Source of the DNA: CAWIVJ01 sp963839525
Lineage (GTDB): Bacteria > Cyanobacteriota > Vampirovibrionia > Gastranaerophilales > Gastranaerophilaceae
Assembly (NCBI GenBank): GCA_963839525.1
Contig: CAWIVJ010000005.1
Location: forward strand, 620,001 to 684,000
Direction of reading: 5' to 3'
DNA: 64,000 bases
A program made the translations under genes and the position numbers. Positions within the stretch are counted from its first letter, which is position 1; every line of letters begins with the position of its first letter. The notes beneath the pieces were generated by a model. It worked only from the letters and a program-made list of their open reading frames with translations, was not told where the DNA came from and made no database searches. Shown in pieces: positions 8,322 through 16,279 of the stretch.

Positions 8322-9140
8322 CTAAAACATACATTTTCTTTTAAACATTATTTTAATTATAGAATTAACCCAATTTTGCGGAAGACAAGATACAATTTCT
8401 GCAATTTTTGCATCAAAACCAACTGTATAAGAATATTTTGGATTATCAAGTTCATCTATTTTTATAATTAAATCAACTACTTTTTGCGGATCTAAGCCTC
8501 TTTTTTCGCTTTTTTTAGCACTTTCAACCATAAAATCAAATTCTTTTTGATATTTTTCATTTCCTATCAATATATCTTTATTTTGTTCAATCGATTTTTC
8601 CCATATAGGAGTTTTTACAACACCGGGTTTGATTGAAATGATTTTAATCTTATCACTGCATTCTAACAGCATTGAATTGAAAAGCATATCTAAAGCACGC
8701 TTTGAAGCGCAGTAAGGCGCAATGAAAGGGTAAACTGCAAAGCTTGATGTAGAACTTATGTTAAATATTTTTCCGCCTTCTAATTTTTCAAAAAGTCCCT
8801 GGGTAAATTCTAAGTGGGAAAAAGTATTAACTTCAAATTGTTCTCGAATTCTATCAACATTTAAAGATTCCATGGGCCCTACTATAACACAACCGGCAGC
8901 ATTTATTAAAATATCTATTTTTTCTGTCTTTTCCGAAATAAATTTAACTGCTTCTGCAATCGACCATTTTTTTGACATATCAATCCTAAAAGGAATTACA
9001 TTTTCAGAAATTTTCTCTAATTCTTTCTTTAATTTTATATTCCTGTAACCGGCAAAAACGCTGCAACCTTGTTCTATAAAAGCTTTTACCAGCAAATTTC
9101 CTATACCGGAAGTTGCTCCTGTTATTACGACTATTTTCAT
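8322..9140 (-). CDS. Short-chain dehydrogenase/reductase (copy 1)
   Basis: 272 residues of the classical SDR family. The N-terminal cofactor loop reads TGATSGIGN, NAAG follows in the central sheet, and the catalytic Ser (ISSTSS) and YCASK motifs are present. It should be an NAD(P)-dependent oxidoreductase; the substrate is unknown. AAAAAGGAGAG precedes the ATG at 9140. It follows its near-duplicate at 9160-9978 with a 19-base gap, and the nitroreductase gene lies before both, so the three probably form one operon. Confidence 0.88.
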   Translation of the reverse strand: MKIVVITGATSGIGNLLVKAFIEQGCSVFAGYRNIKLKKELEKISENVIPFRIDMSKKWSIAEAVKFISEKTEKIDILINAAGCVIVGPMESLNVDRIREQFEVNTFSHLEFTQGLFEKLEGGKIFNISSTSSFAVYPFIAPYCASKRALDMLFNSMLLECSDKIKIISIKPGVVKTPIWEKSIEQNKDILIGNEKYQKEFDFMVESAKKSEKRGLDPQKVVDLIIKIDELDNPKYSYTVGFDAKIAEIVSCLPQNWVNSIIKIMFKRKCMF

Positions 9141-9159
9141 TTCTCTCCTTTTTATTTTA

Positions 9160-9978
9160 TTAAAATACCATCTCTTTTTTAAGTATTTTTTTAACTATAA
9201 AATTAATCCAATTATTAGGGAGATGAGACATAATTTCTACAACCTTAGCCTCCGTACCAATTGTATAAGAAGGTTTTGGATTTTCTAATTTATCAATTTT
9301 CATAATAAAATCAACAACTTTTTGAGGATCCAAACCTTTTCCTCTATCTCTTTTAGCCTTTTCCATCATACCTTCACATTCTTTTTGATACTTTTTCTCA
9401 GGCTCTATAATATCTTTATTAAGCTCAATAGTTTTTTCTAAAAGTCCGGTTTTAACAACACCCGGCTTCATAGAAATTACCTTAACTCTATCTCTGCATT
9501 CTATTTGCATTAAATTGAAAATTATATCCAAAGACCGCTTTGAAGAGCAATATGGTGCAGCAAAAGGATATACTCCAAAACTAGCGCAAGAACTTATATT
9601 AAATATTTTTCCGCCTTCTAATTTTTCAAAAAGTCCCTGGGTAAATTCTAAGTGGGAAAAAGTATTGACTTCAAATTGTTCTTTTATTTTATTTACATCT
9701 AAACATTCCATAGGTCCTGCAATAAGGCAGCTCGCAGCGTTTATTAAAACATCAATTTTTTCTGTCTTTTCCGAAATAAATTTAACTGCTTCTGCAATCG
9801 ACCATTTTTTTAACATGTCAATTTTAAAAGGAACCACATTTTCAGAAATTTTCTCTAATTCTTTCTTTAATTTTATATTCCTGTAACCGGCAAAAACTCT
9901 GCAACCTTCTTCTACAAAAGCTTTTACCAGTAAATTTCCTATACCGGATGTCGCACCGGTGATTACAACCGTTTTCAT
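9160..9978 (-). CDS. Short-chain dehydrogenase/reductase (copy 2)
   Basis: 272 residues, a paralogue of the gene at 8322-9140 with the same length and start. It has TGATSGIGN, NAAS in place of NAAG, and YCSSK for the catalytic Tyr and Lys. The two genes are almost identical at DNA level in several blocks of about 55-70 bases in the N-terminal half and diverge more in the C-terminal, substrate-side half. This suggests duplication followed by change of substrate or by gene conversion. It starts 9 bases after the nitroreductase stop. Confidence 0.87.
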   Translation of the reverse strand: MKTVVITGATSGIGNLLVKAFVEEGCRVFAGYRNIKLKKELEKISENVVPFKIDMLKKWSIAEAVKFISEKTEKIDVLINAASCLIAGPMECLDVNKIKEQFEVNTFSHLEFTQGLFEKLEGGKIFNISSCASFGVYPFAAPYCSSKRSLDIIFNLMQIECRDRVKVISMKPGVVKTGLLEKTIELNKDIIEPEKKYQKECEGMMEKAKRDRGKGLDPQKVVDFIMKIDKLENPKPSYTIGTEAKVVEIMSHLPNNWINFIVKKILKKEMVF

Positions 9979-9987
9979 TTTATATAT

Positions 9988-10509
9988 TTACTCCCCCCAT
10001 TTTTCATAATGAATTTTTGTTTTATCAAATTTATCTTTAGGTATTATCTCTTGCGCAGGATAACCTATTGAAATGATTGAAAAAGGTATGATATTTTTAG
10101 GTAAATTAAAAAGTTTTTTTGTTTCCTCAACTAACTTATCTTTCGGATAAACGCCAAGCCAAACACCTCCTAAGCCCATTTCAGCTGCTTGAAGCAAAAT
10201 ATTTTGGGTTGAAGCAGAACAATCCTGTATCCAGAAATCAAGCCCTTTTAAATCAGGAGATTCTTTCTCTGTATTAGCACAAACGATAATTGCAAGAGCA
10301 GCTTCTTTAAGCATTGATGAATATGGATGGTATTCCATAATTCTCTTAAAAGTTTCTTTATTTTGAACTACGATAAACTCCCATGGCTGACAATTTTTCG
10401 CCGAAGGTGCTGCCATTGCTGCTTTCATAAGCATTTCAATTTGTTCTTCAGTAACAAGCTGGTCCGTGTATTTTCTAACACTCGCACGACGGAAAATAAT
10501 ATTTGTCAT
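9988..10509 (-). CDS. Nitroreductase-family protein
   Basis: 173 residues of the FMN-dependent nitroreductase fold. RRASVRKYTDQLVTEEQI at the start, AAPSAKNCQPWEF for FMN binding and the later GLGGVWLGVYP are characteristic. Members reduce nitro compounds, quinones or flavins with NAD(P)H; the natural substrate is unknown. AAGGAGG precedes the ATG. It heads a probable operon with two short-chain dehydrogenases. Confidence 0.88.
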   Translation of the reverse strand: MTNIIFRRASVRKYTDQLVTEEQIEMLMKAAMAAPSAKNCQPWEFIVVQNKETFKRIMEYHPYSSMLKEAALAIIVCANTEKESPDLKGLDFWIQDCSASTQNILLQAAEMGLGGVWLGVYPKDKLVEETKKLFNLPKNIIPFSIISIGYPAQEIIPKDKFDKTKIHYEKWGE

Positions 10510-10528
10510 AAATGCCTCCTTTTTCTAA

Positions 10529-10592
10529 GTGAAGGGTGAGGTGTAAGAAGTAAAGCGAAATTCTCTTCACGCTTCACTTCTTACTTTTCACC
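10529..10592. repeat. Imperfect palindrome of the GTGAA type
   Basis: A long imperfect inverted repeat fills the space between dapL and the nitroreductase. GTAAGAAGTAAAGCG pairs with CGCTTCACTTCTTAC (one mismatch), and the pairing continues outward with GGTGAGGT against TTTTCACC. Related sequence occurs at 16198-16265. It may act as a terminator for dapL-facing or nitroreductase transcription, or be a mobile palindrome. Confidence 0.7.
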
Positions 10593-10597
10593 TAAAA

Positions 10598-11785
10598 TTA
10601 TTTTGCAATTGCCCCCATGTTGTAGGCAATTCCTGCTTCTTTCATTCGTAAAAGAGCTTTTTTAAGAGTCTCAACATCTTTTGTAAGAGCTATTCTAAAG
10701 TATCCTTCACCCCAGGAACCGTAACCATTACCCGGTGGAACTACTACTCCCGCTTTTTCAAGCATAACTGTAACAAATTCTTCAGAAGTAAAGCCTCTTG
10801 GGATAGGGAGCCATAAATAAAAAGTTGCTTTTGAAGGTTTAATGTCCCATCCAAGTTCTTTTAATCCTGCTTCCATAAGATCTTTACGTTCTTTATACAT
10901 TTTATTTAAATTATCGATTTGTTCTTTTGGTGCTTCATAAGCTTTTAATGCTGCCTGCTGAATTGCTTTGAAAACACCGCTGTCAATATTATTTTTGATA
11001 GTTCCAAGTGCTTTTATTGCTTGAGGGTTTCCGCAAACAAATCCTACCCTCCATCCTGTCATATTGTAAGATTTTGAGTGAGAGAAAAATTCAATCGCAA
11101 TGTCCTTTGCTCCTTCAACTTGCAGAACAGAAGGTGCAACATATCCGTCATAAGTCATTTCGCAATAAGCCTGATCATGACAAAGTAAAATATCATATTT
11201 TCTACAAAAATCTACTGCTTTTTTGAAAAATTCTAAATCACAAATCGCGCCTGTCGGATTATTCGGATAATTTAAAAACATTAATTTTGATTTTTTCGCA
11301 ATATCCTCAGGAATTTTATCAAAGTCCGGCAAAAAATTATTTTCAGCTAAAAGTGGCATTGAATAAGGCGTTCCGCCTGCAAAAATCGTTGCGTTTTTAT
11401 AAACCGGGTAACCAGGGTCAGGCACAAGAGTATAATCGCCTTCATCAACAAAGGCAAAGAAAACGTGTGCAATAGCTTCTTTTGAGCCGATATTTGCAAG
11501 CATTTCCGTATCAGCGTCCAAATCAACTCCAAAACGTTTTTTCATCCATTCGGCAGAAGCTTTTCTAAACTGCTGCGTACCGTTGTAAGGCGGATAATCA
11601 TGGTTTGCCGTATTATCAATTGCTTTATGCATTTCTTCAACAACTGTCGGAATAGTAGGTGTATCAGGATCCCCTATTCCCAAGCTTATTATATCAATAC
11701 CTTTTGCTTTTGCCTCGGCAATTTTTCTGTCGATTTCCGCAAACAAATATGGTGGAATTTTGTTTAAACGTTCTGACTGTTTCAT
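10598..11785 (-). CDS. dapL: LL-diaminopimelate aminotransferase
   Basis: A 395-residue class I/II PLP aminotransferase that converts tetrahydrodipicolinate directly to LL-diaminopimelate for lysine and peptidoglycan. LGIGDPDTPT near the N-terminus, NYPNNPTGA in the middle and the PLP lysine in SHSKSYNMTGWR are as expected for DapL or close relatives. This variant of the pathway is typical of cyanobacteria, plants, chlamydiae and some anaerobes. AAAGGAG precedes the ATG. I am sure of the fold and fairly sure of the substrate. Confidence 0.85.
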   Translation of the reverse strand: MKQSERLNKIPPYLFAEIDRKIAEAKAKGIDIISLGIGDPDTPTIPTVVEEMHKAIDNTANHDYPPYNGTQQFRKASAEWMKKRFGVDLDADTEMLANIGSKEAIAHVFFAFVDEGDYTLVPDPGYPVYKNATIFAGGTPYSMPLLAENNFLPDFDKIPEDIAKKSKLMFLNYPNNPTGAICDLEFFKKAVDFCRKYDILLCHDQAYCEMTYDGYVAPSVLQVEGAKDIAIEFFSHSKSYNMTGWRVGFVCGNPQAIKALGTIKNNIDSGVFKAIQQAALKAYEAPKEQIDNLNKMYKERKDLMEAGLKELGWDIKPSKATFYLWLPIPRGFTSEEFVTVMLEKAGVVVPPGNGYGSWGEGYFRIALTKDVETLKKALLRMKEAGIAYNMGAIAK

Positions 11786-12027
11786 ACTTTAACTCCTTTC
11801 ATTTAATTCTTAACAACATTGTATCAAAAACAAAAGAGAGATTTTCCCATTTTACAAATATTAAGAATTGTAAAAGCAATTTTAAATTTCTTCAAAGCCT
11901 CTCATAGTGTTTAATAGAACAAAATACACAACGAAAAAAAAAATTAACTGGCAAAAAAAATTTTTTACCATGTTTTAGGCATTCGTAGTATATAATATTT
12001 CCTAAAAAGGAAGAAAGGGCATGAACA

Positions 12028-12355
12028 ATGAAAGTACCGAACGTTAGTCTGGGTTATTACCAGAATCAAGTGAATTGCCGCAAAAATCAACCGGTAAGTT
12101 TCACTTCTAATAAATTATTAACTTTTCAAAAATCTATTAAAAAAATGACTATTCAAGATTTGACAGATTGTCTTAATGCATTAACTAAAGCAGCAATGAA
12201 GTTTAAAGAGATGACTTTAGAGAACGCGAAGATTAATGGATATGACTGGAGAAGCAACGTCTAAGTACGTGAAGGAGATATTAGACTTCAATTTAACCAA
12301 AGCAGGCACTTTAGATAAAACAGCGTTAAAGTTATGCAAAAAAAATGAAAGTTAA
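12028..12355 (+). pseudogene. Small lineage-type protein, likely frameshifted
   Basis: The frame from 12028 gives 78 residues. It begins MKVPNVSLGYYQNQ, has a VSFTSN motif at about residues 23-28 and is helical after that, ending at 12264. A second frame (+1) is open from the ATG at 12236 to 12355 and encodes a 39-residue helical tail (MDMTGEATSKYVKEIL ...). Joining them by skipping one base near 12235 gives a single protein of about 115 residues. Either one extra base disrupts the gene or two overlapping small genes exist. The N-terminus resembles that of other proteins here with a YQ ... F[GT] motif. No known family was recognised. Confidence 0.5.
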
Positions 12356-12468
12356 GACTATTTGTGACTTTGTACTAACTATTTTCAAAATAAAATAAAA
12401 ACTTTTTTGGTTGACATATTTGACAAATGCATTTAATTTTCAACGAAAAACAGCATTAAATGTAACAT

Positions 12469-12550
12469 GCCCACCCTACTTTTCTAAAGTCGTTCACGTC
12501 TTTGCGAGGAGCAAGTATAACGAGCGACGAAGCAATCCAAAAAGGTGGGT
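12469..12550. repeat. Palindromic repeat element with GCAATCC core and CCCACC ends
   Basis: The element starts GCCCACC (12469-12475) and ends GGTGGG (12544-12549), an inverted pair at its tips. Inside is CTTTGCGAGGAGCAAG followed by CGAGCGACGAAGCAATCC, the type of short palindrome that starts GTCATTGCGAGG and ends GCAATCC in many bacteria. It sits in a gene-poor, decayed patch and looks like a small non-autonomous repeat. Confidence 0.65.
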
Positions 12551-12582
12551 AGATATTGGGGGTATACCTTACATATTCTAAC

Positions 12583-12750
12583 CTATTTCTTTTTATTTTT
12601 CTTAACATATTCTTTTATTAATGTTGAACCTTAATTTCCTGCTGTTCTATTTTGTTCTTGAGCCAATTTTTTAAATTCCTCAAAAATCTCCGGTTCAATT
12701 AATAATACGAATCTATGTTTTTCTTTTTTACCAACTATCTAAACCGCCAT
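12583..12750 (-). pseudogene. Decayed ribbon-helix-helix (Arc/CopG-like) DNA-binding protein
   Basis: On the minus strand a 56-codon frame starts at ATG 12750 and ends at 12583. It reads KKEKHRFVLLIEPEIFEEF, then KKLAQEQNRTAGN, a stop, then GSTLIKEYVKKN. Apart from two in-frame stops (codons 4 and 40) this is a complete ribbon-helix-helix fold: one beta strand then two helices, as in Arc-type repressors of plasmids, phages and toxin-antitoxin systems. Both stops are TAG or TAA and not at a frameshift, so it looks like a real relic. Confidence 0.65.
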
Positions 12751-12818
12751 TATAATTTTGTTACAACTTTGTCTATTAATATTTTTCAAAAATTTTTGCT
12801 CATGCCCGCCATTTTATT

Positions 12819-13028
12819 CTAGTCAAAATCAATAAATTTTTTAACCGGCGTTTCCAATACATCTGCTATTTCAAAAAGCTTTCTTAAACTTAAAAAATCT
12901 TTACCGGTTTCCACTGAACCAATATGTTCTCTTGAAAGATTTACTAATTCTGCTAATTGATTTTGAGAAAGTTTCTTTTGTTCTCTGTATTTTTTAATAT
13001 TTTGTCCTAAATTTTTAAGTCTTGTCAT
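12819..13028 (-). CDS. XRE-family helix-turn-helix regulator
   Basis: A 69-residue protein that is a single Cro/C1-type helix-turn-helix domain. IKKYREQKKLSQNQLAELV is followed by the recognition helix region NLSREHIGSVETGK. It has no extra domain, so it probably binds DNA as a dimer. There is no clear ribosome binding site. It lies between the decayed ribbon-helix-helix gene and a divergent 51-residue gene, so it may be the remaining regulator of a lost mobile element or toxin-antitoxin locus. Confidence 0.8.
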   Translation of the reverse strand: MTRLKNLGQNIKKYREQKKLSQNQLAELVNLSREHIGSVETGKDFLSLRKLFEIADVLETPVKKFIDFD

Positions 13029-13106
13029 ATTAATTTAATTCTGCTACAATAAAAACAAAAAATATGTAAGGTGTTATCCTGCAATTAAATATGGAAAAAG
13101 GTAATC

Positions 13107-13262
13107 ATGGATGAAAAAGAAGAAACATTAACATTTGAAGATATTGATATTTTAGAATCTATTGGTTCTGATTTATGCGAATCAATCAGAGATTTAATTT
13201 ATAATATTAAAACAATTAAAAAAGATGTTGATAACATAAAAGAACTTTTACATATAAAATAA
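13107..13262 (+). CDS. Small acidic helical protein, unknown
   Basis: A 51-residue frame with AAAAAGG 6 bases before its ATG. It encodes a protein with an acidic first half (EKEETLTFEDIDILES) and a helical second half with heptad-like spacing of Ile, Leu and Val (IRDLIYNIKTIKKDVDNIKELL), probably a coiled coil. It is divergent from the XRE gene and ends 27 bases before ruvB on the same strand. No family was recognised. The good ribosome binding site and codon use argue that it is real. Confidence 0.55.
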   Translation: MDEKEETLTFEDIDILESIGSDLCESIRDLIYNIKTIKKDVDNIKELLHIK

Positions 13263-13289
13263 TAATTTTTTATATGATAAAATATATTC

Positions 13290-14354
13290 ATGGCAATAAT
13301 ATCCGATGATGACAAATTTAATAATATATGTGATAAAAAATGTAAAGATATAAAACCCGAAGTAATTGAGTTTGACAAAAGTTTTGAAAACAATATACGT
13401 CCCAAAACTTTTGAAACTTATATCGGACAAAGTTCTTTAAAAGAAACTTTAAAAATTTCCATTGAAGCTGCAAAAAAGCGTGAGCTTCCGCTTGACCACC
13501 TGCTCTTTTACGGTCCGCCCGGACTGGGAAAAACAACTCTAGCAGGTGTCATTGCAAATGAAATGGATGTTAATATAAAAATAACTTCCGCTCCGGCGTT
13601 AGAACGCCCCAGAGATATTATCGGGATTTTAATGGCGCTAAAAGGTGGAGAAATATTATTTATCGATGAAATTCACCGCCTAAACAAAGTTGCGGAAGAA
13701 ATTCTGTATCCGGCAATGGAAGATTTTTTCCTCGACATGACAACAGGTAAAAATCAATCGGTAAAAACTTTAAGAATTCCTGTTCCTAAATTTACGCTTA
13801 TAGGCGCAACAACCAAAGCAGGAGCTTTATCAGGACCTTTAAGAGACCGTTTCGGAATCATACACCGCCTGGAATTTTACACAACCGAAGAATTAACACA
13901 GGTTATTAAAAGAACTGCTTCTATTCTTGAAATAAAAATAACTGAAAAAGGAGCAGAAGTTATTGCAAAACGTTCAAGAGGTACTCCGAGAATTGCAAAC
14001 CGGCTGGTTAAAAGAGTCGGAGATTATGCCCTCGTTAAGCATAACGGTGAAATAACAGAAGAAATTGCCCGTCAAGCTTTGGATTGCTTAAAAATTGATG
14101 CCTTAGGGCTTGATAATACTGACAGATGTTTGTTAAAACTTATTATAGAAAAATTTGACGGCGGACCGGTAGGCGTTGAAACAATTTCGGCAGCACTAGG
14201 GGAAGACGTACGAACAATTGAAGATGTTTGTGAACCTTATCTTTTACAAGCAGGATTCATACAGAGAACTCCCCGCGGAAGAAAAGTTTCACCCGAAGCT
14301 TTAAGATATTTGGGTTATAAGATTAATAATGATCAAAAAAGTTTATTTGAGTAA
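13290..14354 (+). CDS. ruvB: Holliday junction branch migration helicase RuvB
   Basis: 354 residues of the hexameric AAA+ motor that drives branch migration with RuvA. Conserved RPKTFETYIGQ near the start, Walker A GPPGLGKTT, Walker B FIDEIHRL, sensor 1 IGATTKAGALSGPLRDRFG and the C-terminal winged-helix with RTPRGRKV are all present. The length is normal. ruvA and ruvC are not adjacent. The first ~35 residues before the conserved core are variable, so the start may lie slightly downstream. Confidence 0.97.
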   Translation: MAIISDDDKFNNICDKKCKDIKPEVIEFDKSFENNIRPKTFETYIGQSSLKETLKISIEAAKKRELPLDHLLFYGPPGLGKTTLAGVIANEMDVNIKITSAPALERPRDIIGILMALKGGEILFIDEIHRLNKVAEEILYPAMEDFFLDMTTGKNQSVKTLRIPVPKFTLIGATTKAGALSGPLRDRFGIIHRLEFYTTEELTQVIKRTASILEIKITEKGAEVIAKRSRGTPRIANRLVKRVGDYALVKHNGEITEEIARQALDCLKIDALGLDNTDRCLLKLIIEKFDGGPVGVETISAALGEDVRTIEDVCEPYLLQAGFIQRTPRGRKVSPEALRYLGYKINNDQKSLFE

Positions 14355-14356
14355 GC

Positions 14357-14390
14357 AATATAGGGTGCGGATTTAATCGAACCCTATATT
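14357..14390. terminator. Bidirectional terminator after ruvB
   Basis: AATATAGGGT (14357-14366) pairs perfectly with ACCCTATATT (14381-14390), followed by CTTTTTACTTT. It lies between the convergent ruvB gene and the 14395-14820 gene and can serve ruvB and, on the other strand, the facing gene less well. Confidence 0.85.
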
Positions 14391-14394
14391 CTTT

Positions 14395-14820
14395 TTACTT
14401 TGCATTAAGCCTGTCAATTTCTTTACTAACTATATCAAAAATTTTATCAAATAACTTTTTGTTACGATTACCTTTTACAATCACATATTCTTCCTCTAAA
14501 AAATCACCCGTATCGTATGTTCTGCTAATTTTTACACCTGTACCTATACCTTTTGGTTTAAGTGTTCCAATTATCCCAAGTTCTGTATATTTATCGAATC
14601 CTTTTCGTTGAAAATTATCTATTAATTCAATGATTTTAAACTTTTCCAATGCTCCAACTAATCTATTACTTATAAAGTTTTTTTGTGGCTCTCCTTTAAA
14701 TATTTTACTATTAAGCTTAATTGAATAATGAAGTACCCCAAACGACATTGATTTACCCGGCATTTTTTGGTTATGGTTCCGGCTGTTTTGGTAAGTTAAA
14801 CTTGAAATTTTATTAATCAT
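14395..14820 (-). CDS. Hypothetical protein with N-terminal YQ...SFG motif
   Basis: 141 residues with no recognised family. AAAGGAG stands before the ATG. The first 40 residues are polar and basic and contain SLTYQNSRN and then KSMSFGV; there is no hydrophobic signal. The remainder (from about residue 45) is a mixed alpha/beta domain ending in a basic helix. A similar polar N-terminus with an aromatic-Gly motif is found in the proteins at 12028, 19067 and 46902. It is a single gene facing ruvB. Confidence 0.7.
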   Translation of the reverse strand: MINKISSLTYQNSRNHNQKMPGKSMSFGVLHYSIKLNSKIFKGEPQKNFISNRLVGALEKFKIIELIDNFQRKGFDKYTELGIIGTLKPKGIGTGVKISRTYDTGDFLEEEYVIVKGNRNKKLFDKIFDIVSKEIDRLNAK

Positions 14821-15059
14821 TTTAACTCCTTTCTCTCTTGTGGAAAATCTCTTATATTAACAAGTGCTTAAAAAACTGTAAAAATAAAATTTGCCGGTTT
14901 TTATACTTTTTAAAAAATATTTCACTCTCATTTTACCTAAAAACTTTATTATACTGTATTTTTATGTTTGTAAAAATTTGTAAAATGTTTTTAAATTTAG
15001 CTTTTTGCTTCAATAAATTTTTAATGATAATATTAAATTTATTAAAAAGGAAATAATTA

Positions 15060-16181
15060 ATGCTAAAAATAAAAATTAAAAAACAAAATATATTAATTTT
15101 GCTTTTTGCTTTTTGCTTTTTGCTTTTTACTTTCATGCCTGCTTTTGCCCAAGAAAATGATAACACTGTATTGCCTTCCGAAATCGGACAAGTGCTTTCG
15201 GTTGAAACTTTTGGAGAAATAAAACCTTCGCCTGGCGGGGAATTGCAACAGGTAAAACAAAGTGTTGAAGTAAAAATTTTAACAGGCTCTCATAAAGGCG
15301 AAAAAGTCTTTATTGAAAACATGCTTATGGGAAATCCTGCTTATGATATTAACCTGAACAAAGATGATAAGGTTATTTTACACGCAGAGCAAGCTGACGG
15401 CGGAATTAATTTTTTTATTGCAGACAAACAAAGAATAAACGTTTTATACTTTCTTGCAGGACTTTTCTTCATCCTTTTGATAGCAGTTGGGCGAAAAAAA
15501 GGTTTTTATAGTTTAATTTCTATTCTTATAACTTTAGGGCTTATTTTTTGGGGGTTAACACCATTGATTTTAAATGGAATGAATCCAATTTTTGCAACTG
15601 TTTTAATTTGTATTTTAGCATCTATAATTGCAATTTATTTAGTCGGCGGATTAAATTATAAAAGCAGTGCTGCTATTTTAGGAACTGTATTGAGCCTTAT
15701 TATAGCCGGACTTTTATCAATTTTAACTATAAAATTTGCTTATTTAACCGGTTTTTCTTCCGAAGAAAGTTTATTTCTTTTTACCGCTTATCCTCATTTG
15801 AATTTTGGCGGCATTTTGGCTTCTGCTATGATAATAGGAGCTTTAGGTGCTGTTATGGATATAGGAATGTCCATTTCAAGCACAATCAATGAGCTTTTTT
15901 CTTCAAATTCAAATTTAGAAGTAAATGAATTATTTACAGCAGGAATGAATGTCGGTAAAGATATTATAGGAACAATGGCAAATACATTAATTTTAGCATA
16001 TCTTGGTGGAGCTTTATTTCTTGTCTTGCTTTCAAATAATATTGATTTGCAAAAATTTTTCAATTTAAATCAGGTAGCGACAGAAATTTCTTCTGCTTTA
16101 ATCGGAAGTATCGGAGTTGTAATATGTGTTCCTATTACAGCAATTATTGCAACATACCTGATTAGAGGTAGCAGAAAATAA
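15060..16181 (+). CDS. YibE/F-like multipass membrane protein
   Basis: 373 residues. An N-terminal signal or membrane segment (residues about 8-28) is followed by a beta-rich extracytoplasmic part of about 90 residues, then seven or eight membrane segments. RINVLYFLAGLFFILLIAVG, GLTPLILNGMNP and DIGMSISSTINEL match the YibE/F-like family, whose function is not established. AAAAAGGAA precedes the ATG. The signal region is encoded by four copies of a 7-base repeat (see the separate entry), which could make expression unstable. Confidence 0.85.
   Translation: MLKIKIKKQNILILLFAFCFLLFTFMPAFAQENDNTVLPSEIGQVLSVETFGEIKPSPGGELQQVKQSVEVKILTGSHKGEKVFIENMLMGNPAYDINLNKDDKVILHAEQADGGINFFIADKQRINVLYFLAGLFFILLIAVGRKKGFYSLISILITLGLIFWGLTPLILNGMNPIFATVLICILASIIAIYLVGGLNYKSSAAILGTVLSLIIAGLLSILTIKFAYLTGFSSEESLFLFTAYPHLNFGGILASAMIIGALGAVMDIGMSISSTINELFSSNSNLEVNELFTAGMNVGKDIIGTMANTLILAYLGGALFLVLLSNNIDLQKFFNLNQVATEISSALIGSIGVVICVPITAIIATYLIRGSRK
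15101..15128. repeat. Heptanucleotide tandem repeat (GCTTTTT) x4
   Basis: Four perfect copies of GCTTTTT run from 15101 to 15128, inside the part of the YibE/F gene that encodes the signal segment. Seven is not a multiple of three, so loss or gain of a unit would shift the reading frame. Confidence 0.9.
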
Positions 16182-16197
16182 TTTTGATGATATAATA

Positions 16198-16265
16198 GGT
16201 GAAAAGTAAATAGTGAGTAGTGAGAAGAAAAACTTCTCACCTTTCACTTCTCTCCTCTCACTAAA
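16198..16265. repeat. GTGAA-type palindrome before the bifunctional nuclease gene
   Basis: AGTGAGTAGTGAGAAG is followed after AAAAA by CTTCTCACC and CTCCTCTCACT, giving a long imperfect hairpin. The left flank has GGTGAAAAGTAAATAGTGAG. It is related to the element at 10529-10592. It fills the gap between the YibE/F and nuclease genes. Confidence 0.65.
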
Positions 16266-16279
16266 AATAAGGTGTAAAC

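Noticed and set aside
11198..11206. TTTTCTACA inside dapL as part of the origin signal
   Set aside because: It is a single copy in coding sequence, far from the cluster at 28593-28713, and can be expected by chance in AT-rich DNA.
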